Both the position numbers and the translations under genes were made by a program. 64,000 bases of DNA from Exiguobacterium sp. RIT594 (lineage in GTDB: Bacteria > Bacillota > Bacilli > Exiguobacteriales > Exiguobacteriaceae): positions 1,116,001-1,180,000 of the forward strand of contig NZ_QPKF01000001.1 in NCBI RefSeq assembly GCF_003339585.1, in the 5' to 3' direction. The notes beneath the pieces are model-generated. The model had not been told where the DNA came from. It ran no database searches and saw only the letters and a list, made by a program, of their open reading frames with translations. Positions 25,996 through 38,086 of this stretch are shown here, in pieces; within the stretch, counting starts at the first letter, position 1, and every line of letters starts with the position of its first letter.

Positions 25996-27219
25996 TTATC
26001 GCGATTTCGTTTTCGATTTTTTCGGTTTCGGCTCCGTCCATTTAAAGATTCCGTTCATGAATTTAAAGATCCGTTTCGATTCTTTTGTCATCAGTGGTCC
26101 GAGGATCGCGAGGATCAAGACATACAAGGCGGAGAACGGTGACAGGATGTCCATCAGTCCACCGGCAATCCCGAGATTCGCGACGATGATCGAGAATTCA
26201 CCACGGGAGACGATGGTCAGTCCGATGTTCGAGGATGCTTTGTGTGACAGTCCGGCTCTCCGTCCGGCAATCATTCCGGCGACATAGTTCCCGACAATCG
26301 TGATGACGACAGCCCCGAGAGCAAGCCAGACAGCGTCAAGCAGCATCGTCGGATCAATGCTCAGTCCGAAGCTGAAGAAGAAGATGGCTCCGAAGAAATC
26401 ACGGAACGGGACGACGAGATGTTCAATCCGTTCTCCTTGATCCGTTTCCGAAAAGACGAGTCCGAGCAGTAAGGCTCCGATTGCTTCTGCAACATGAATC
26501 GTCTCCGAGAAGCCGGCGACGAAGAACAAGGCGGCAAAGACGACGATGATGAACACTTCATCCGAGGCAATCTTCAGCATCCGGTTGAGGAGAGGTGTTG
26601 CCTTGCGAGCAATGATAAAGAACAGCAGCATGTAACCGAGAGCAATCAAGATTGACGTGACTGAAGACAATAAGGTTGTTCCGTCGCCAAGCAGAAGTCC
26701 CGACAAGACGGACAGATAGACGGCGAGGAAGATATCTTCAAACATGATGATTCCGAGAATCAACTCGGTTTCCGTATTGCCGGTCCGGCGTAAGTCGACC
26801 AGGACTTTCGCAACGATCGCACTGGATGAGATCGTGATGATTCCGGCAATGATCAACACTTCATATAACGGGAAGCCGGCGATGAAGCCGTACAGCAAAC
26901 CCCCGGTAAAGTTGATCGAAAGATAAATCGTTCCGCTCGTGACGATGGATTTGCCAGACCGGATCAACTTACCGATCGAAAACTCCAATCCTAGATAAAA
27001 TAAGAGGAACAGGACACCGATGCGTCCGAGAAAACTGATGAACTCTGCACTTTCAATGAACTTGAAGTCTAGTATCCCGATTGTCGGAGCGTGCGGTCCG
27101 ACGATCATCCCTAAAATGATTAAAAACGGAATGATCGAAAAATTCAATTTATTCGCAAGCAATGCTGCGATCGCCACTAAGATAAGCGCGGTACCGACTT
27201 CAAATATTAAATGATCCAT
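25996..27219 (-). CDS. khtU: KhtU-type K+(NH4+)/H+ antiporter
   Basis: A 407-residue CPA2 antiporter with about 12 helices and no RCK domain of its own. Motifs include LIILGMIVGPHAP, RIGVLFLLFYLGLEFS and SRGEFSIIVANLG. Directly behind khtT with three bases between stop and start, and its AAGGAGG lies inside the khtT end. In Bacillus KhtU exports K+ when KhtT binds its ligands, countering methylglyoxal and high-pH stress. A basic PKKSKTKSR tail closes it. Confidence 0.88.
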   Translation of the reverse strand: MDHLIFEVGTALILVAIAALLANKLNFSIIPFLIILGMIVGPHAPTIGILDFKFIESAEFISFLGRIGVLFLLFYLGLEFSIGKLIRSGKSIVTSGTIYLSINFTGGLLYGFIAGFPLYEVLIIAGIITISSSAIVAKVLVDLRRTGNTETELILGIIMFEDIFLAVYLSVLSGLLLGDGTTLLSSVTSILIALGYMLLFFIIARKATPLLNRMLKIASDEVFIIVVFAALFFVAGFSETIHVAEAIGALLLGLVFSETDQGERIEHLVVPFRDFFGAIFFFSFGLSIDPTMLLDAVWLALGAVVITIVGNYVAGMIAGRRAGLSHKASSNIGLTIVSRGEFSIIVANLGIAGGLMDILSPFSALYVLILAILGPLMTKESKRIFKFMNGIFKWTEPKPKKSKTKSR

Positions 27220-27222
27220 ATA

Positions 27223-27723
27223 TCATCCGCCTCCTTCAATTGAGAATAGAGCTTTCGTGATGTGGCGGACGTTTTGACGTTCTCCGGACAAAACGATGGT
27301 ATCTCCTGCTTCAAGACGTGTCTCCGGTCCCGGATTCAATGATTTTGATTTATCGTGTTTCAGAACCGCGATGATTGAGATGTCATATTGATTGCGAACA
27401 TCAAGCTCACCGATCGTCCGGTTATTGACGGCGGAATCCTGTCCGATCTTGAACCATTCGATGACGAGATCGTCAAACGCCAGTTCAATTTTTTCCAAGT
27501 CTTTCGGTTTATAGGCCAGGCCACCTAAAATACCAGCCATCTGACGGGCTTCGGCGTCATTAAACGTCACGCTCGAGATGCTCTCATCAAAATCGTCATC
27601 GTCGTAATGGTGCATTTCCCGGCGTCCGTCGTCATGGACGATCACGACCACCTTATCTCCTCGAGTTGTGATGCCTTCGAACTTCCGTCCGATTCCCGGT
27701 AAATCTACTTCGCGCATATCCAT
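27223..27723 (-). CDS. khtT: KhtT-type antiporter regulatory subunit
   Basis: A 166-residue cytosolic protein: residues 1-75 hold the KhtT N-domain (REVDLPGIGRKFEGITTRGDKVVVIVHDDGRREMHHYD), residues about 80-165 an RCK-C (TrkA-C) domain with NPGPETRLEAGDTIVLSGER. It matches Bacillus KhtT closely by recall. It gates KhtU by binding nucleotides such as c-di-AMP. GGAGG sits ten bases before the ATG; the next ATG two codons on is too far. Confidence 0.9.
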   Translation of the reverse strand: MDMREVDLPGIGRKFEGITTRGDKVVVIVHDDGRREMHHYDDDDFDESISSVTFNDAEARQMAGILGGLAYKPKDLEKIELAFDDLVIEWFKIGQDSAVNNRTIGELDVRNQYDISIIAVLKHDKSKSLNPGPETRLEAGDTIVLSGERQNVRHITKALFSIEGGG

Positions 27724-27762
27724 TTTTCTATTTCCTCCTTTGAGTTGGTCAATCTGATTGGT

Positions 27763-27981
27763 TCACAGATGATGATGTGCTTTTTGGATGAGCGACTTGA
27801 ACTTTTCGTCACTCAATATATCTTGAAGGTCATGCAGCTGTTTTAAATCCGCTTTCGCCATGATGACAAACCCGTCTTCCTCGATGAATGCAACGCGATC
27901 TCCTTCCTCCACCTGTAACGCTTGTCTAATTTTTTTCGGGATCGTAATCTGTCCCTTAGACGTCAACTTGGATAGCTCCAT
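27763..27981 (-). CDS. AbrB/SpoVT-type DNA-binding protein
   Basis: A 72-residue swapped-hairpin protein: MELSKLTSKGQITIPKKIRQALQVEEGDRVAFIEEDG is the AbrB/MazE fold, followed by a short helical tail. It could be a transition-state-like regulator or an orphan antitoxin; no toxin gene follows. It lies 39 bases ahead of khtT on the same strand, the position that khtS occupies in Bacillus, so may be co-transcribed with and control khtTU (inference). Confidence 0.8.
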   Translation of the reverse strand: MELSKLTSKGQITIPKKIRQALQVEEGDRVAFIEEDGFVIMAKADLKQLHDLQDILSDEKFKSLIQKAHHHL

Positions 27982-28184
27982 TCCGAACTTCCTTCTTTCT
28001 TTTTCTGATTTTCCTTACTTCCTTACTTTTCTTATTTATAGCATAACATAATCTCATTTTAATTCCGAGTACTTTGCTTTGAATTAATAAAAAAGAATCG
28101 ATTCCCTCGCTTAAATCCGCCTTCAGACGGGCAATCTTTCATGTCGGTTGTTCTATACTGACAGAAAGAAAGGAGGGATTGATC

Positions 28185-28655
28185 ATGAAAAAATGGCGTC
28201 TCGTTTATTTGCAACTGGTTTTCACTGGAATGCTGATTGGTTTGTTCGGATTAGCAGGAGTCGCGATTTCCTTGCTTATTAAAAGAGCACAAAAAGGATT
28301 CTCGCTGGATATTTTACTGGATAAGCCGGGCTATTTTATTTTGATGGCGGGACTATTAGCATTCATCCCTTGTCTGATTGCCTTCATCCATATCTTGAAA
28401 ATTCTTCGTTCCCTCAAATCGAACGCAACCGTTACACCGATTGCCGCTTCATTCGGGATCATCACAACGTGTTGTTATATCATCAGTACCGCCGCACTCT
28501 GTTTGTTTCCCGTCATGTTCATCGTCGCCGACCGTGATGATGCGCCCGGTCTCATTCTTTTTGCTTTCCTGCTGATTTTGATCCCCTTTACATTCAGCGT
28601 AATCAGTTCGCTTCTACAGTCACTTCTACAGAAACCGGATTCACGTCCTGAATAA
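28185..28655 (+). CDS. four-helix membrane protein, unknown
   Basis: A 156-residue protein with four clear membrane helices (about 6-28, 45-68, 82-108, 117-140) and no recognised domain. AGGAGGG lies seven bases before the ATG at 28185; a TTG two codons earlier is too near. The 200-bp gap before it is AT-rich with no other gene visible. It runs toward the MFS gene 85 bases on. Confidence 0.65.
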   Translation: MKKWRLVYLQLVFTGMLIGLFGLAGVAISLLIKRAQKGFSLDILLDKPGYFILMAGLLAFIPCLIAFIHILKILRSLKSNATVTPIAASFGIITTCCYIISTAALCLFPVMFIVADRDDAPGLILFAFLLILIPFTFSVISSLLQSLLQKPDSRPE

Positions 28656-28739
28656 GTAATTGAATTCTCGTATAGCACATCATCCACACTTCCTGTATAC
28701 TTTTGGTAAAATATGTATGACCAAAGTAGGTGGACTATC

Positions 28740-29951
28740 GTGTCTCGCACTTCAACGCTACTTCTCTCATTCGGTATCTCCCTGTTCGGAGATTTTGTGT
28801 ATTTAGTCGCCATCAATGTTTACCTCTATCAATTGACCGGATCAGCCGCTGCCGTCGCCGGTCTTTGGATCATTGGTCCACTTGCCTCCCTGTTCATGAA
28901 ATTTTGGGCCGGCAGCGTGATTGACCGGGTCGATGTCCGGCGATGGTTGATTGGAACAGATGCGATCCGTGCACTGCTCGTTGCCTTAATTCCCCTGATT
29001 TCGACGTTACCGTTGATTTACCTGACGTTGTTCGGACTTGCGCTCGTCAAAGCGTTTTTTGAACCAGCCGCAATCAGTTATCTGACGCAAATCGTCCCGG
29101 AAAACAGCCGCAAATCGTTTAATGCGTACCGGAGTCTGATTACATCAAGTGCTTTTTTGATTGGTCCGGCCATCGCCGGATTATTGTTGCTTTTCGCAAC
29201 ACCGGGAGTGGCCATCTGGATCAACGCGGTGTCGTTCCTCGTATCCGGTCTGTTACTGCTTACTTTGCCGTCTGTTCCGCACGCAGCATCTACTCCAAAA
29301 CTACAGGTCGGGGATCTCGCAACAGATTGGCGGACTGTGAGCCGCTTCAGCCGTACCAATCGTTTCGTTTGTCTGATTTACATACTCGGGATTCTGTCCA
29401 TGAGTCTAGCTCTCGCGCTGGATGCCCAGGAAGTCGTGTTTCTACAGACAGTCGTCGGTCTGACCACAACCGATTACGGACTTCTGATCAGCATCACGGG
29501 AATTGGTTCCGTCCTCGGTGGTCTGACCGTGGCACGTTTTGCGAACCGGCTGTCGCTCAAGGCATTACTAGTCAGCGGTTATCTGTTTGTTGCGCTCGGT
29601 TACTTACTTTATGCGACTGCCGACTCATTCCTGATGGTGACGGTCGGATTTTTGTTACTCGGCTTTTTTAATACGTTTTCCGGAACCGGTTTCTTGACGT
29701 TTTACCAAAACAATGTCCCGCACGATTTGATCGGGCGCTTCACGAGCCTGTATGGTCTTGGTCAAAGCCTGGTTCAAATCCTGTTCATTTTAGTGATTGG
29801 TTTTACCGGTGATGTGCTCCCGCTTCGGTTCAGCATCATCGTTGCCGCCGTCCTGCTTGCGGGACTGAGTGTCGTGCTGATTGTTAGTGTTCTGCGATCA
29901 AACAAGGAAGCATTTTTCCGCGAAGATCAGACAACAAAACAAATTTCTTAA
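28740..29951 (+). CDS. MFS transporter (macrolide-efflux type)
   Basis: A 403-residue transporter with about 12 helices and MFS_3-type features (GISLFGDFVYLVAI, KFWAGSVIDRVDVRR at loop 2-3). Start at GTG 28740: AGGTGG stands about six bases upstream, whereas the ATG at 28713 has no ribosome site. This group exports drugs or metabolites; substrate unknown. The nitrilase-family gene follows 33 bases after its stop. Confidence 0.83.
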   Translation: MSRTSTLLLSFGISLFGDFVYLVAINVYLYQLTGSAAAVAGLWIIGPLASLFMKFWAGSVIDRVDVRRWLIGTDAIRALLVALIPLISTLPLIYLTLFGLALVKAFFEPAAISYLTQIVPENSRKSFNAYRSLITSSAFLIGPAIAGLLLLFATPGVAIWINAVSFLVSGLLLLTLPSVPHAASTPKLQVGDLATDWRTVSRFSRTNRFVCLIYILGILSMSLALALDAQEVVFLQTVVGLTTTDYGLLISITGIGSVLGGLTVARFANRLSLKALLVSGYLFVALGYLLYATADSFLMVTVGFLLLGFFNTFSGTGFLTFYQNNVPHDLIGRFTSLYGLGQSLVQILFILVIGFTGDVLPLRFSIIVAAVLLAGLSVVLIVSVLRSNKEAFFREDQTTKQIS

Positions 29952-29983
29952 TTCCTACACTACTTATAAGGATGTGCTCCACT

Positions 29984-30646
29984 ATGAAAATTTTAATCGG
30001 CCAACCCAAACAGGAAACCCAACTCGAACAATTACGACGTGAGATTGCCGCCTATCCGGACATCAATCTCCTTCTCTATCCGGAAGGGTATTGCCGCGAG
30101 ACAGATGTCGCGACGTTGCGCCAGTTAGCAAAACAGTATGCGACGATCATCGTGACCGGTTACCGCGACGCAAACCGTTTGGACCGGGCACTGATTATCA
30201 ATGCAGAAGGAGAGCTCCTGCTCGACCGGGCGAAGACACCGGAAGCGGGTCCGCTCTATACGCCGTCGACCGCCATCGTTGCCGGGCAAGCAGCCGGATA
30301 TCTGCTTTGCCGCGAGGTTTTTCTCGGACTCGATGGTCTGAAGCACGATACGGTGGATATCATCTTTAATCCAATCGGTGTCGGAATGTTTAGTGAGGAA
30401 CAATACACGGACTGGTCCGGTGAAGCACAAAAAATCAGCCGCCAGCAATCAGCACTGTTCATCGGAACGAGTCACGCCGACGGGTCATACCGGAACTGCG
30501 GCTTCTCGATTCCGACGGCGTTTGCCTTTGACGCGACCGGGGAAGCGATCTTCCTCTCAAAAGATGATCCACGGACGCGGATTCTTGATACGGTGACGCA
30601 TACGGTTGAATTCGTGGATGCTTCATCCGTCGAGCAGACAATGTAA
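29984..30646 (+). CDS. carbon-nitrogen hydrolase (nitrilase superfamily)
   Basis: A 220-residue amidase-fold protein with the catalytic triad Glu 34 (LLYPEGY), Lys 84 (DRAKTPEAG) and Cys 109 (YLLCREVF). It is shorter than the usual 260-300 residues, with the C-terminal strand region reduced. It hydrolyses a C-N bond of an unknown small amide. The ATG at 29984 has AAGGA eleven bases upstream; an in-frame ATG at 29972 lacks one. Probably co-transcribed with the MFS gene. Confidence 0.78.
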   Translation: MKILIGQPKQETQLEQLRREIAAYPDINLLLYPEGYCRETDVATLRQLAKQYATIIVTGYRDANRLDRALIINAEGELLLDRAKTPEAGPLYTPSTAIVAGQAAGYLLCREVFLGLDGLKHDTVDIIFNPIGVGMFSEEQYTDWSGEAQKISRQQSALFIGTSHADGSYRNCGFSIPTAFAFDATGEAIFLSKDDPRTRILDTVTHTVEFVDASSVEQTM

Positions 30647-30651
30647 TCAGA

Positions 30652-30688
30652 AAAACCCCCAAACCGGCAAACCGGATTGGGGGTTTTG
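30652..30688. terminator. bidirectional terminator
   Basis: Stem AAAACCCCCAAACCGG with its complement (one mismatch) and a 4-base loop, flanked by A and T tracts, between convergent genes. Confidence 0.85.
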
Positions 30689-30690
30689 AC

Positions 30691-31296
30691 TCATTGATGT
30701 TGTTTCGTCTGTTGTGTCGACCCTTGGCGCATCATGGAATACTCATCCCGTAGCATCGAATACATCTTGACGTCGTGAAACGCTTCTTTGATGAAGATTA
30801 ACCGGCGTAACGTTCCTTCGTACGTCATGCCGACTTTTTCCATCACCCGGGCGGAACCGATGTTGCCTTCCATGCACCGGGCCTGAATCCGCTCGAGCTT
30901 GAGTTCTTCAAAACCGTATGCCATGACACGTGCAACGGCTTCTGTGACGATGCCTTTGCCCCAGAGCTGGCGCGATAACGCATAACCAAGTTCCGCCTGT
31001 TTATTGTCGTCAAGCAACAAGTGGATGAAATCAATCGTCCCGATCATCTTGCCGGTTTCCTTCCAGACGATCGCCCATGGTGCTTCTTTCCCTTGCTCGT
31101 AGTTCGACAGGACGTAGTTCAAAAACTGTTCCGCCTGTTCAATCGCCTGATTGGCATTCCAGGTCACATAACGGGCGGTTTCCTCGTCTTGTGTGTATTC
31201 AAATAGATCGTCGAGATCTTTCCCTTGCAGTGGTCGCAACACCAATCGTTCGGTTTCAAGGACCGGTAAGTGTTGATAAAACTCCGTTGTCGTCAT
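30691..31296 (-). CDS. GNAT acetyltransferase (RimJ/RimL type)
   Basis: A 201-residue N-acetyltransferase: VLETERLVLRPLQGKDLDDLFEY opening, acetyl-CoA site around LSRQLWGKGIVTEAVARVMAYGFEEL and the NIGSARVMEKVGMTYEGTLRR segment. This type acetylates ribosomal protein N-termini or small amines. GGGGG precedes the ATG. Monocistronic, divergent from another GNAT gene. Confidence 0.87.
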   Translation of the reverse strand: MTTTEFYQHLPVLETERLVLRPLQGKDLDDLFEYTQDEETARYVTWNANQAIEQAEQFLNYVLSNYEQGKEAPWAIVWKETGKMIGTIDFIHLLLDDNKQAELGYALSRQLWGKGIVTEAVARVMAYGFEELKLERIQARCMEGNIGSARVMEKVGMTYEGTLRRLIFIKEAFHDVKMYSMLRDEYSMMRQGSTQQTKQHQ

Positions 31297-31385
31297 GTTC
31301 GTTCCCCCGTTCTTTTTTTACATTATATAGAAAAAATAACAGGAATGCGATACAGTGGAGAAAATTATATCCGGAGGTACAAGTT

Positions 31386-31856
31386 ATGACATTTCAAGCT
31401 GTCCCGATGACCGTTGATCAAGCAACTGCGATTCTGAAGTGGACCTATCCGCCGCCGTACGACTTTTACAATATGGAAACGTCGGAGGAAGCGTATGCCG
31501 AACTGCTCGATGGTTCCTATCAGGCCGTCATCGATCAAGCACAACTGGTCGGCTTCTTCTGTACCGGTCGTTCGGCTCAAGTTCCGGCCGGTCGTCCGCT
31601 CGGACTGTATGCTGATGATCATTTAGATATCGGACTCGGTCGTCACCCAGAACTGACTGGGCAAGGAACTGGTTTTACCTTTTGCTCGTTTGTCCTCTAT
31701 ACCGCCAAATCCCAGACTTCCTTACCCCTTCGTTTGACGGTCGCTTCGTTTAATGAACGGGCGATTCATCTGTATGAACAGCTCGGATTCCGGCAGCAAT
31801 CGACTTTTTCGAGCGCTCACGCCACGTTTCTTGTCATGACGCACTCTCATACGTAA
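31386..31856 (+). CDS. GNAT acetyltransferase
   Basis: A 156-residue acetyltransferase: DIGLGRHPELTGQGTGFTF is the acetyl-CoA loop (RxxGxG/A region) and ASFNERAIHLYEQLGFRQ the closing motif. GGAGG lies eight bases before ATG 31386; the much longer open frame upstream crosses the neighbouring promoter and is not used. Substrate unknown. Confidence 0.85.
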   Translation: MTFQAVPMTVDQATAILKWTYPPPYDFYNMETSEEAYAELLDGSYQAVIDQAQLVGFFCTGRSAQVPAGRPLGLYADDHLDIGLGRHPELTGQGTGFTFCSFVLYTAKSQTSLPLRLTVASFNERAIHLYEQLGFRQQSTFSSAHATFLVMTHSHT

Positions 31857-31891
31857 AACGCCATTCCACTGTTATGCCGGAATGGCGTTTT
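31855..31891. terminator. bidirectional terminator
   Basis: Stem AAAACGCCATTCC with perfect complement and an 11-base loop, between convergent genes. Confidence 0.88.
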
Positions 31892-31895
31892 CCTG

Positions 31896-32429
31896 TTACT
31901 GCCGTTGTTTGTTCTTTACCGTTTCCACTGTTTGAAAGACATTCGAATACATGGCGGTAATATGTCCCTTCGTTTTCACATCGTTGTATAACCCGTACGT
32001 CCAAAACAAGGTCGTTTTCCCGTTTAAGTAACCGGCTGCATAATCGGTCGTCTCCCCCGCCGCTTCCTTGTACGAAATCCAGTCCGCGATGAACGGCACA
32101 TGCCCCTTATTCGACCCGATGAAAAACGTCGGAATTCGCATTTTCAAGTAGGTATCGGCATACTCGCCTTGATCCGCTTCCAGTAATTTATTCGGCATGA
32201 TCAGTACAGCGTCGAACGTCGAAGCGACCTGCTTGCGATTTTTTAATTCAGCGAATGAAATTTCCTCTAGACGGACGTTGTCTTCCCGGACTTCCGGCGC
32301 TTTCCCGATATAGGCAATGTGTAAGTATTCGCCCGTATACCGAGGGAAGTCGGGCTCTTTCGGTTGTCCGATTCCACATCCGCCAAGCATCAGCGCAATC
32401 GTGACTGAACAAAAAACTCGTTTTTTCAT
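31896..32429 (-). CDS. lipoprotein, unknown, third gene of nucleosidase cassette
   Basis: A 177-residue lipoprotein with lipobox LGGC (Cys 18). The mature part has alternating strands and helices (YLHIAYIGKAPEVREDNVRLEEISF, FDAVLIMPNKLLEADQ, IPTFFIGSNKG), like a small Rossmann-type fold; no family recognised. AAGGAG precedes the start at 32429. It starts 13 bases after the nucleoside phosphorylase stop, completing a three-gene operon. Confidence 0.72.
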   Translation of the reverse strand: MKKRVFCSVTIALMLGGCGIGQPKEPDFPRYTGEYLHIAYIGKAPEVREDNVRLEEISFAELKNRKQVASTFDAVLIMPNKLLEADQGEYADTYLKMRIPTFFIGSNKGHVPFIADWISYKEAAGETTDYAAGYLNGKTTLFWTYGLYNDVKTKGHITAMYSNVFQTVETVKNKQRQ

Positions 32430-32442
32430 AACGGCACTCCTT

Positions 32443-33150
32443 TTATATGAATACGTGCAGATAGTCGTCAAAAATCCGCGTCATGACCTTCGGTGTATTG
32501 GCGATGTAGACGTTGATCTGCTCCTGATTCGACTGAAGCGGATCAAGATCCGTCTCATCCGTCGGAACATCCGAGATGCCTTTGATGATGATGCATTCGA
32601 CCGCATTCTTTCGGCAGATGTAGGCAATCGCTGCTGCTTCCGTATCGGCAATCGTGATGCCGTTCGCCTGCAGTTCGAGATAATCATTCCACATGACGAC
32701 GGCGCGGTCAGCCGTCCCGATCGTCCCGTTACCTTTAATGCCGTATTTCAGCACATCGATTTCAACGATGAACGACGGTTTCAGCAACGGCTCGACTTCC
32801 TTCACCGTACAATCATATTGAACCGCACGATCCGGAATAATGATGTCGAGTACGTCAAACCGTTCATCGATCCCGGCGCACGTTCCGACGACGAGCACTT
32901 TTGTGATCGGAAAATGCGATAGCATGTACTGAGTACCACCGACACCATTCACTTTCCGGACACCGGTGCTGTAAAAAACGACAGGTTTCCCGTTGATTGT
33001 CCGGCAAAAGTATTCACCGTACGGGTACGTGATCCGTTCCGTCTCTTGTACATGAAAGTAATCCAGCGTCGCCTCAAATTCCCAAACCGTCGCGATGCTG
33101 ACACCCACCATCAGGCGATTCTTGACACCCGTCTCCGAACTTAATCCCAT
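32443..33150 (-). CDS. nucleoside phosphorylase/MTAN-like protein
   Basis: A 235-residue PNP_UDP_1 fold protein. VVGTCAGIDERFDVLDIIIPDRAVQYD and ADTEAAAIAYICRKNAVECIIIKGISDVP carry the usual glycine loop, the substrate-binding Glu (DTEAAA) and the catalytic Asp (ISD). Divergent from housekeeping MTAN, so its substrate may be another nucleoside or nucleotide. AGAGG precedes the ATG, which lies inside the end of the upstream gene (10-bp overlap). Nucleosidases of this fold also act as effectors in defence modules, but nothing else here proves that. Confidence 0.82.
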   Translation of the reverse strand: MGLSSETGVKNRLMVGVSIATVWEFEATLDYFHVQETERITYPYGEYFCRTINGKPVVFYSTGVRKVNGVGGTQYMLSHFPITKVLVVGTCAGIDERFDVLDIIIPDRAVQYDCTVKEVEPLLKPSFIVEIDVLKYGIKGNGTIGTADRAVVMWNDYLELQANGITIADTEAAAIAYICRKNAVECIIIKGISDVPTDETDLDPLQSNQEQINVYIANTPKVMTRIFDDYLHVFI

Positions 33151-33638
33151 TTTTCCTCTTCATCCATCCAAATCTGCCGCTTCAAATCAAACGTTTCTCC
33201 TTCGTCGTGGACATTAAAATAAGCTGGCAGTTGAACCCGCTCTCCACCGGCTTGTTGCCAACACGTGCTGAACCAATCCGCAAAGAGTTGTCGCTCCTGT
33301 TCGATCAAGATTTCTTCATTTTCCTCATGGAACACATCAAAGTCATCCGATTGTTTCGGTGTAACGTGATAATACACCGCCTCGTCGAGCATCGATTTAC
33401 TGCCGGCAAATCCGGGTGTCCCTGCTTCTTCAAACACTTCATTTGCTTCCCGGTCCATCGAAAAGAACATGACTGATAGATCATGCTGCGAAGGTTCGAT
33501 AAATGCTGAAAAATCAAGAATCTCGACATCCGGTGCAAAGGTTGCCTCTGTGATTGTCTTCAAATTTTTGACCAGCACGTCTGTGTGCTGCGCAAGATTC
33601 GTTTTGATTGAAGCTAAATACTCATCAACTGTAAACAT
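33141..33638 (-). CDS. acidic cytosolic protein, unknown
   Basis: A 165-residue, strongly acidic, helical protein without signal or membrane segment. Features are QSDDFDVFHEENEEILIEQERQLFADWFSTCWQ and a C-terminal GETFDLKRQIWMDEEEKWD. No family recognised. GGAGG lies eight bases before ATG 33638. It is first in the cassette and overlaps the nucleosidase gene, so the products probably act together. A hairpin precedes it. Confidence 0.68.
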   Translation of the reverse strand: MFTVDEYLASIKTNLAQHTDVLVKNLKTITEATFAPDVEILDFSAFIEPSQHDLSVMFFSMDREANEVFEEAGTPGFAGSKSMLDEAVYYHVTPKQSDDFDVFHEENEEILIEQERQLFADWFSTCWQQAGGERVQLPAYFNVHDEGETFDLKRQIWMDEEEKWD

Positions 33639-33663
33639 ATGTATAACCTCCATCATATTTTTT

Positions 33664-33687
33664 AATCATCCTGTATTTAGGATGATT
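33664..33687. promoter_or_regulatory. dyad in leader of nucleosidase cassette
   Basis: AATCATCC, eight bases, GGATGATT, 26 bases upstream of the first gene of the cassette. ATCATCCTGT recurs about 60 bases further up. Operator or attenuator role is inferred; on the minus strand A residues follow, so it does not terminate transcription there. Confidence 0.4.
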
Positions 33688-33776
33688 TTTATTAATCCAT
33701 ACAAAAAATGGATGACATCTTCTTTATCATCCTGTCTTTCGCTTGATCAAGCAAGTCTTTTTTCGATACAACAAAT

Positions 33777-33803
33777 AACCTCCACCCGCTTCAGGTGGAG
33801 GTT
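33777..33803 (-). terminator. terminator of first PTS-GH1 operon
   Basis: Perfect 10-bp stem AACCTCCACC/GGTGGAGGTT with a 7-base loop, directly after the 6-phospho-beta-glucosidase gene on the minus strand; the U tract is weak (TTATTTG). Confidence 0.75.
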
Positions 33804-33810
33804 TGCCGGC

Positions 33811-37196
<3,386 letters not shown>

Positions 37197-37238
37197 CCCT
37201 GAACCTCCTTATGTTGTAAACCCGAATCGTACATCCTC

Positions 37239-37267
37239 ATTATAATTGTACATGTACAATTTATCAA
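37239..37267 (-). promoter_or_regulatory. PTS promoter with GntR operator in its spacer
   Basis: Minus-strand TTGATA (37262-37267), a 17-base spacer and TATAAT (37239-37244). A perfect 18-bp palindrome AATTGTACATGTACAATT (37244-37261) fills the spacer, so repressor bound there must exclude RNA polymerase. Confidence 0.75.
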
Positions 37268-37362
37268 TCCATATTTAATTTAATTATTTGGATGATTTAG
37301 TTCAAATCAGTCGTATGCTATAGTAAAAAAGTAGAACAATTACTGGAAAATGAGGGTGAACC

Positions 37363-38073
37363 ATGCTGAAATACCAACAGACGGCGACAGAAATCGAAGC
37401 TTATATTGAACGACATGCCTTACAGCAAGGCGACAAACTACCGGTTCTCGATCAATTGATCCGTCAATTCGAGGTCAGCAAGACGACGATGACAAAAGCA
37501 CTGGAACTATTGGAGCGAAAAGGTACCATCTTTCAAGTCCGCGGCAGCGGAATTTTTGTCCGGAAGACGAATCGGAAAGGCTACATCGAGCTGTTTTCGA
37601 CGCAAGGCTTTAAACAGAATCTCGTCGAGCACGACATCCAATCCAAAGTCCTGTCGTTTGAGTTGATCCCGTGCCCGGAAGAAATCATCGAAAACCTTGG
37701 GAGTCCTCCCGGCGAAATGGTCTATGCCATCAAACGGATCCGCTATATCGATGGCAACATCATGTGTCTTGAAGAATCGTATTACCGGCAAACGATCGTC
37801 CCCTATCTGAACCGGGAAATCGTCGAACAATCAATCTTCGAGTACCTCGAGACGGCGCTCGGACTGAATATCGGGTTCTCGGACATGTACATGCATGTCG
37901 GTAAGTTACCGGACTCGATTGCACAATTCTTGGAGCTTGAAGCCGGCGATCCGGCATTGACGGTCGAAACGATCTTCCACCTGACGAACGGCCGGCCGTT
38001 CGACTATTCCGTCATCACCTATCATTATGAGCACTCGCAATTCGTCGTTCAGGCGAACGGCTTGTATTTATGA
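37363..38073 (+). CDS. GntR/HutC family regulator with UTRA domain
   Basis: A 236-residue regulator: winged helix GDKLPVLDQLIRQFEVSKTTMTKALELLERKGTIFQVRGSGIFV (residues 20-70) and UTRA ligand domain (about 85-236) with MVYAIKRIRYIDGNIMCLEESYY and FDYSVITYHYEHSQFVV. UTRA regulators of this kind bind sugar phosphates; here presumably a beta-glucoside-6-phosphate. It is divergent from the EIIBCA gene. An extended -10 TGCTATAGT lies about 45 bases upstream. Confidence 0.92.
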   Translation: MLKYQQTATEIEAYIERHALQQGDKLPVLDQLIRQFEVSKTTMTKALELLERKGTIFQVRGSGIFVRKTNRKGYIELFSTQGFKQNLVEHDIQSKVLSFELIPCPEEIIENLGSPPGEMVYAIKRIRYIDGNIMCLEESYYRQTIVPYLNREIVEQSIFEYLETALGLNIGFSDMYMHVGKLPDSIAQFLELEAGDPALTVETIFHLTNGRPFDYSVITYHYEHSQFVVQANGLYL

Positions 38074-38086
38074 GGGGACTTCGCAC

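Noticed and set aside
27763-27981. Toxin-antitoxin system with the AbrB-like protein as antitoxin
   Set aside because: The next gene is khtT, not a toxin; no MazF, PIN or Doc-like frame is adjacent.
31077-31385. Long upstream extension of the GNAT at 31386
   Set aside because: It is antisense to another GNAT and crosses a promoter; GGAGG marks the internal ATG.
32443-33150. Firm call of a defence system
   Set aside because: A nucleosidase fold alone is not enough; no STAND, TIR, CBASS or sensor gene is present.
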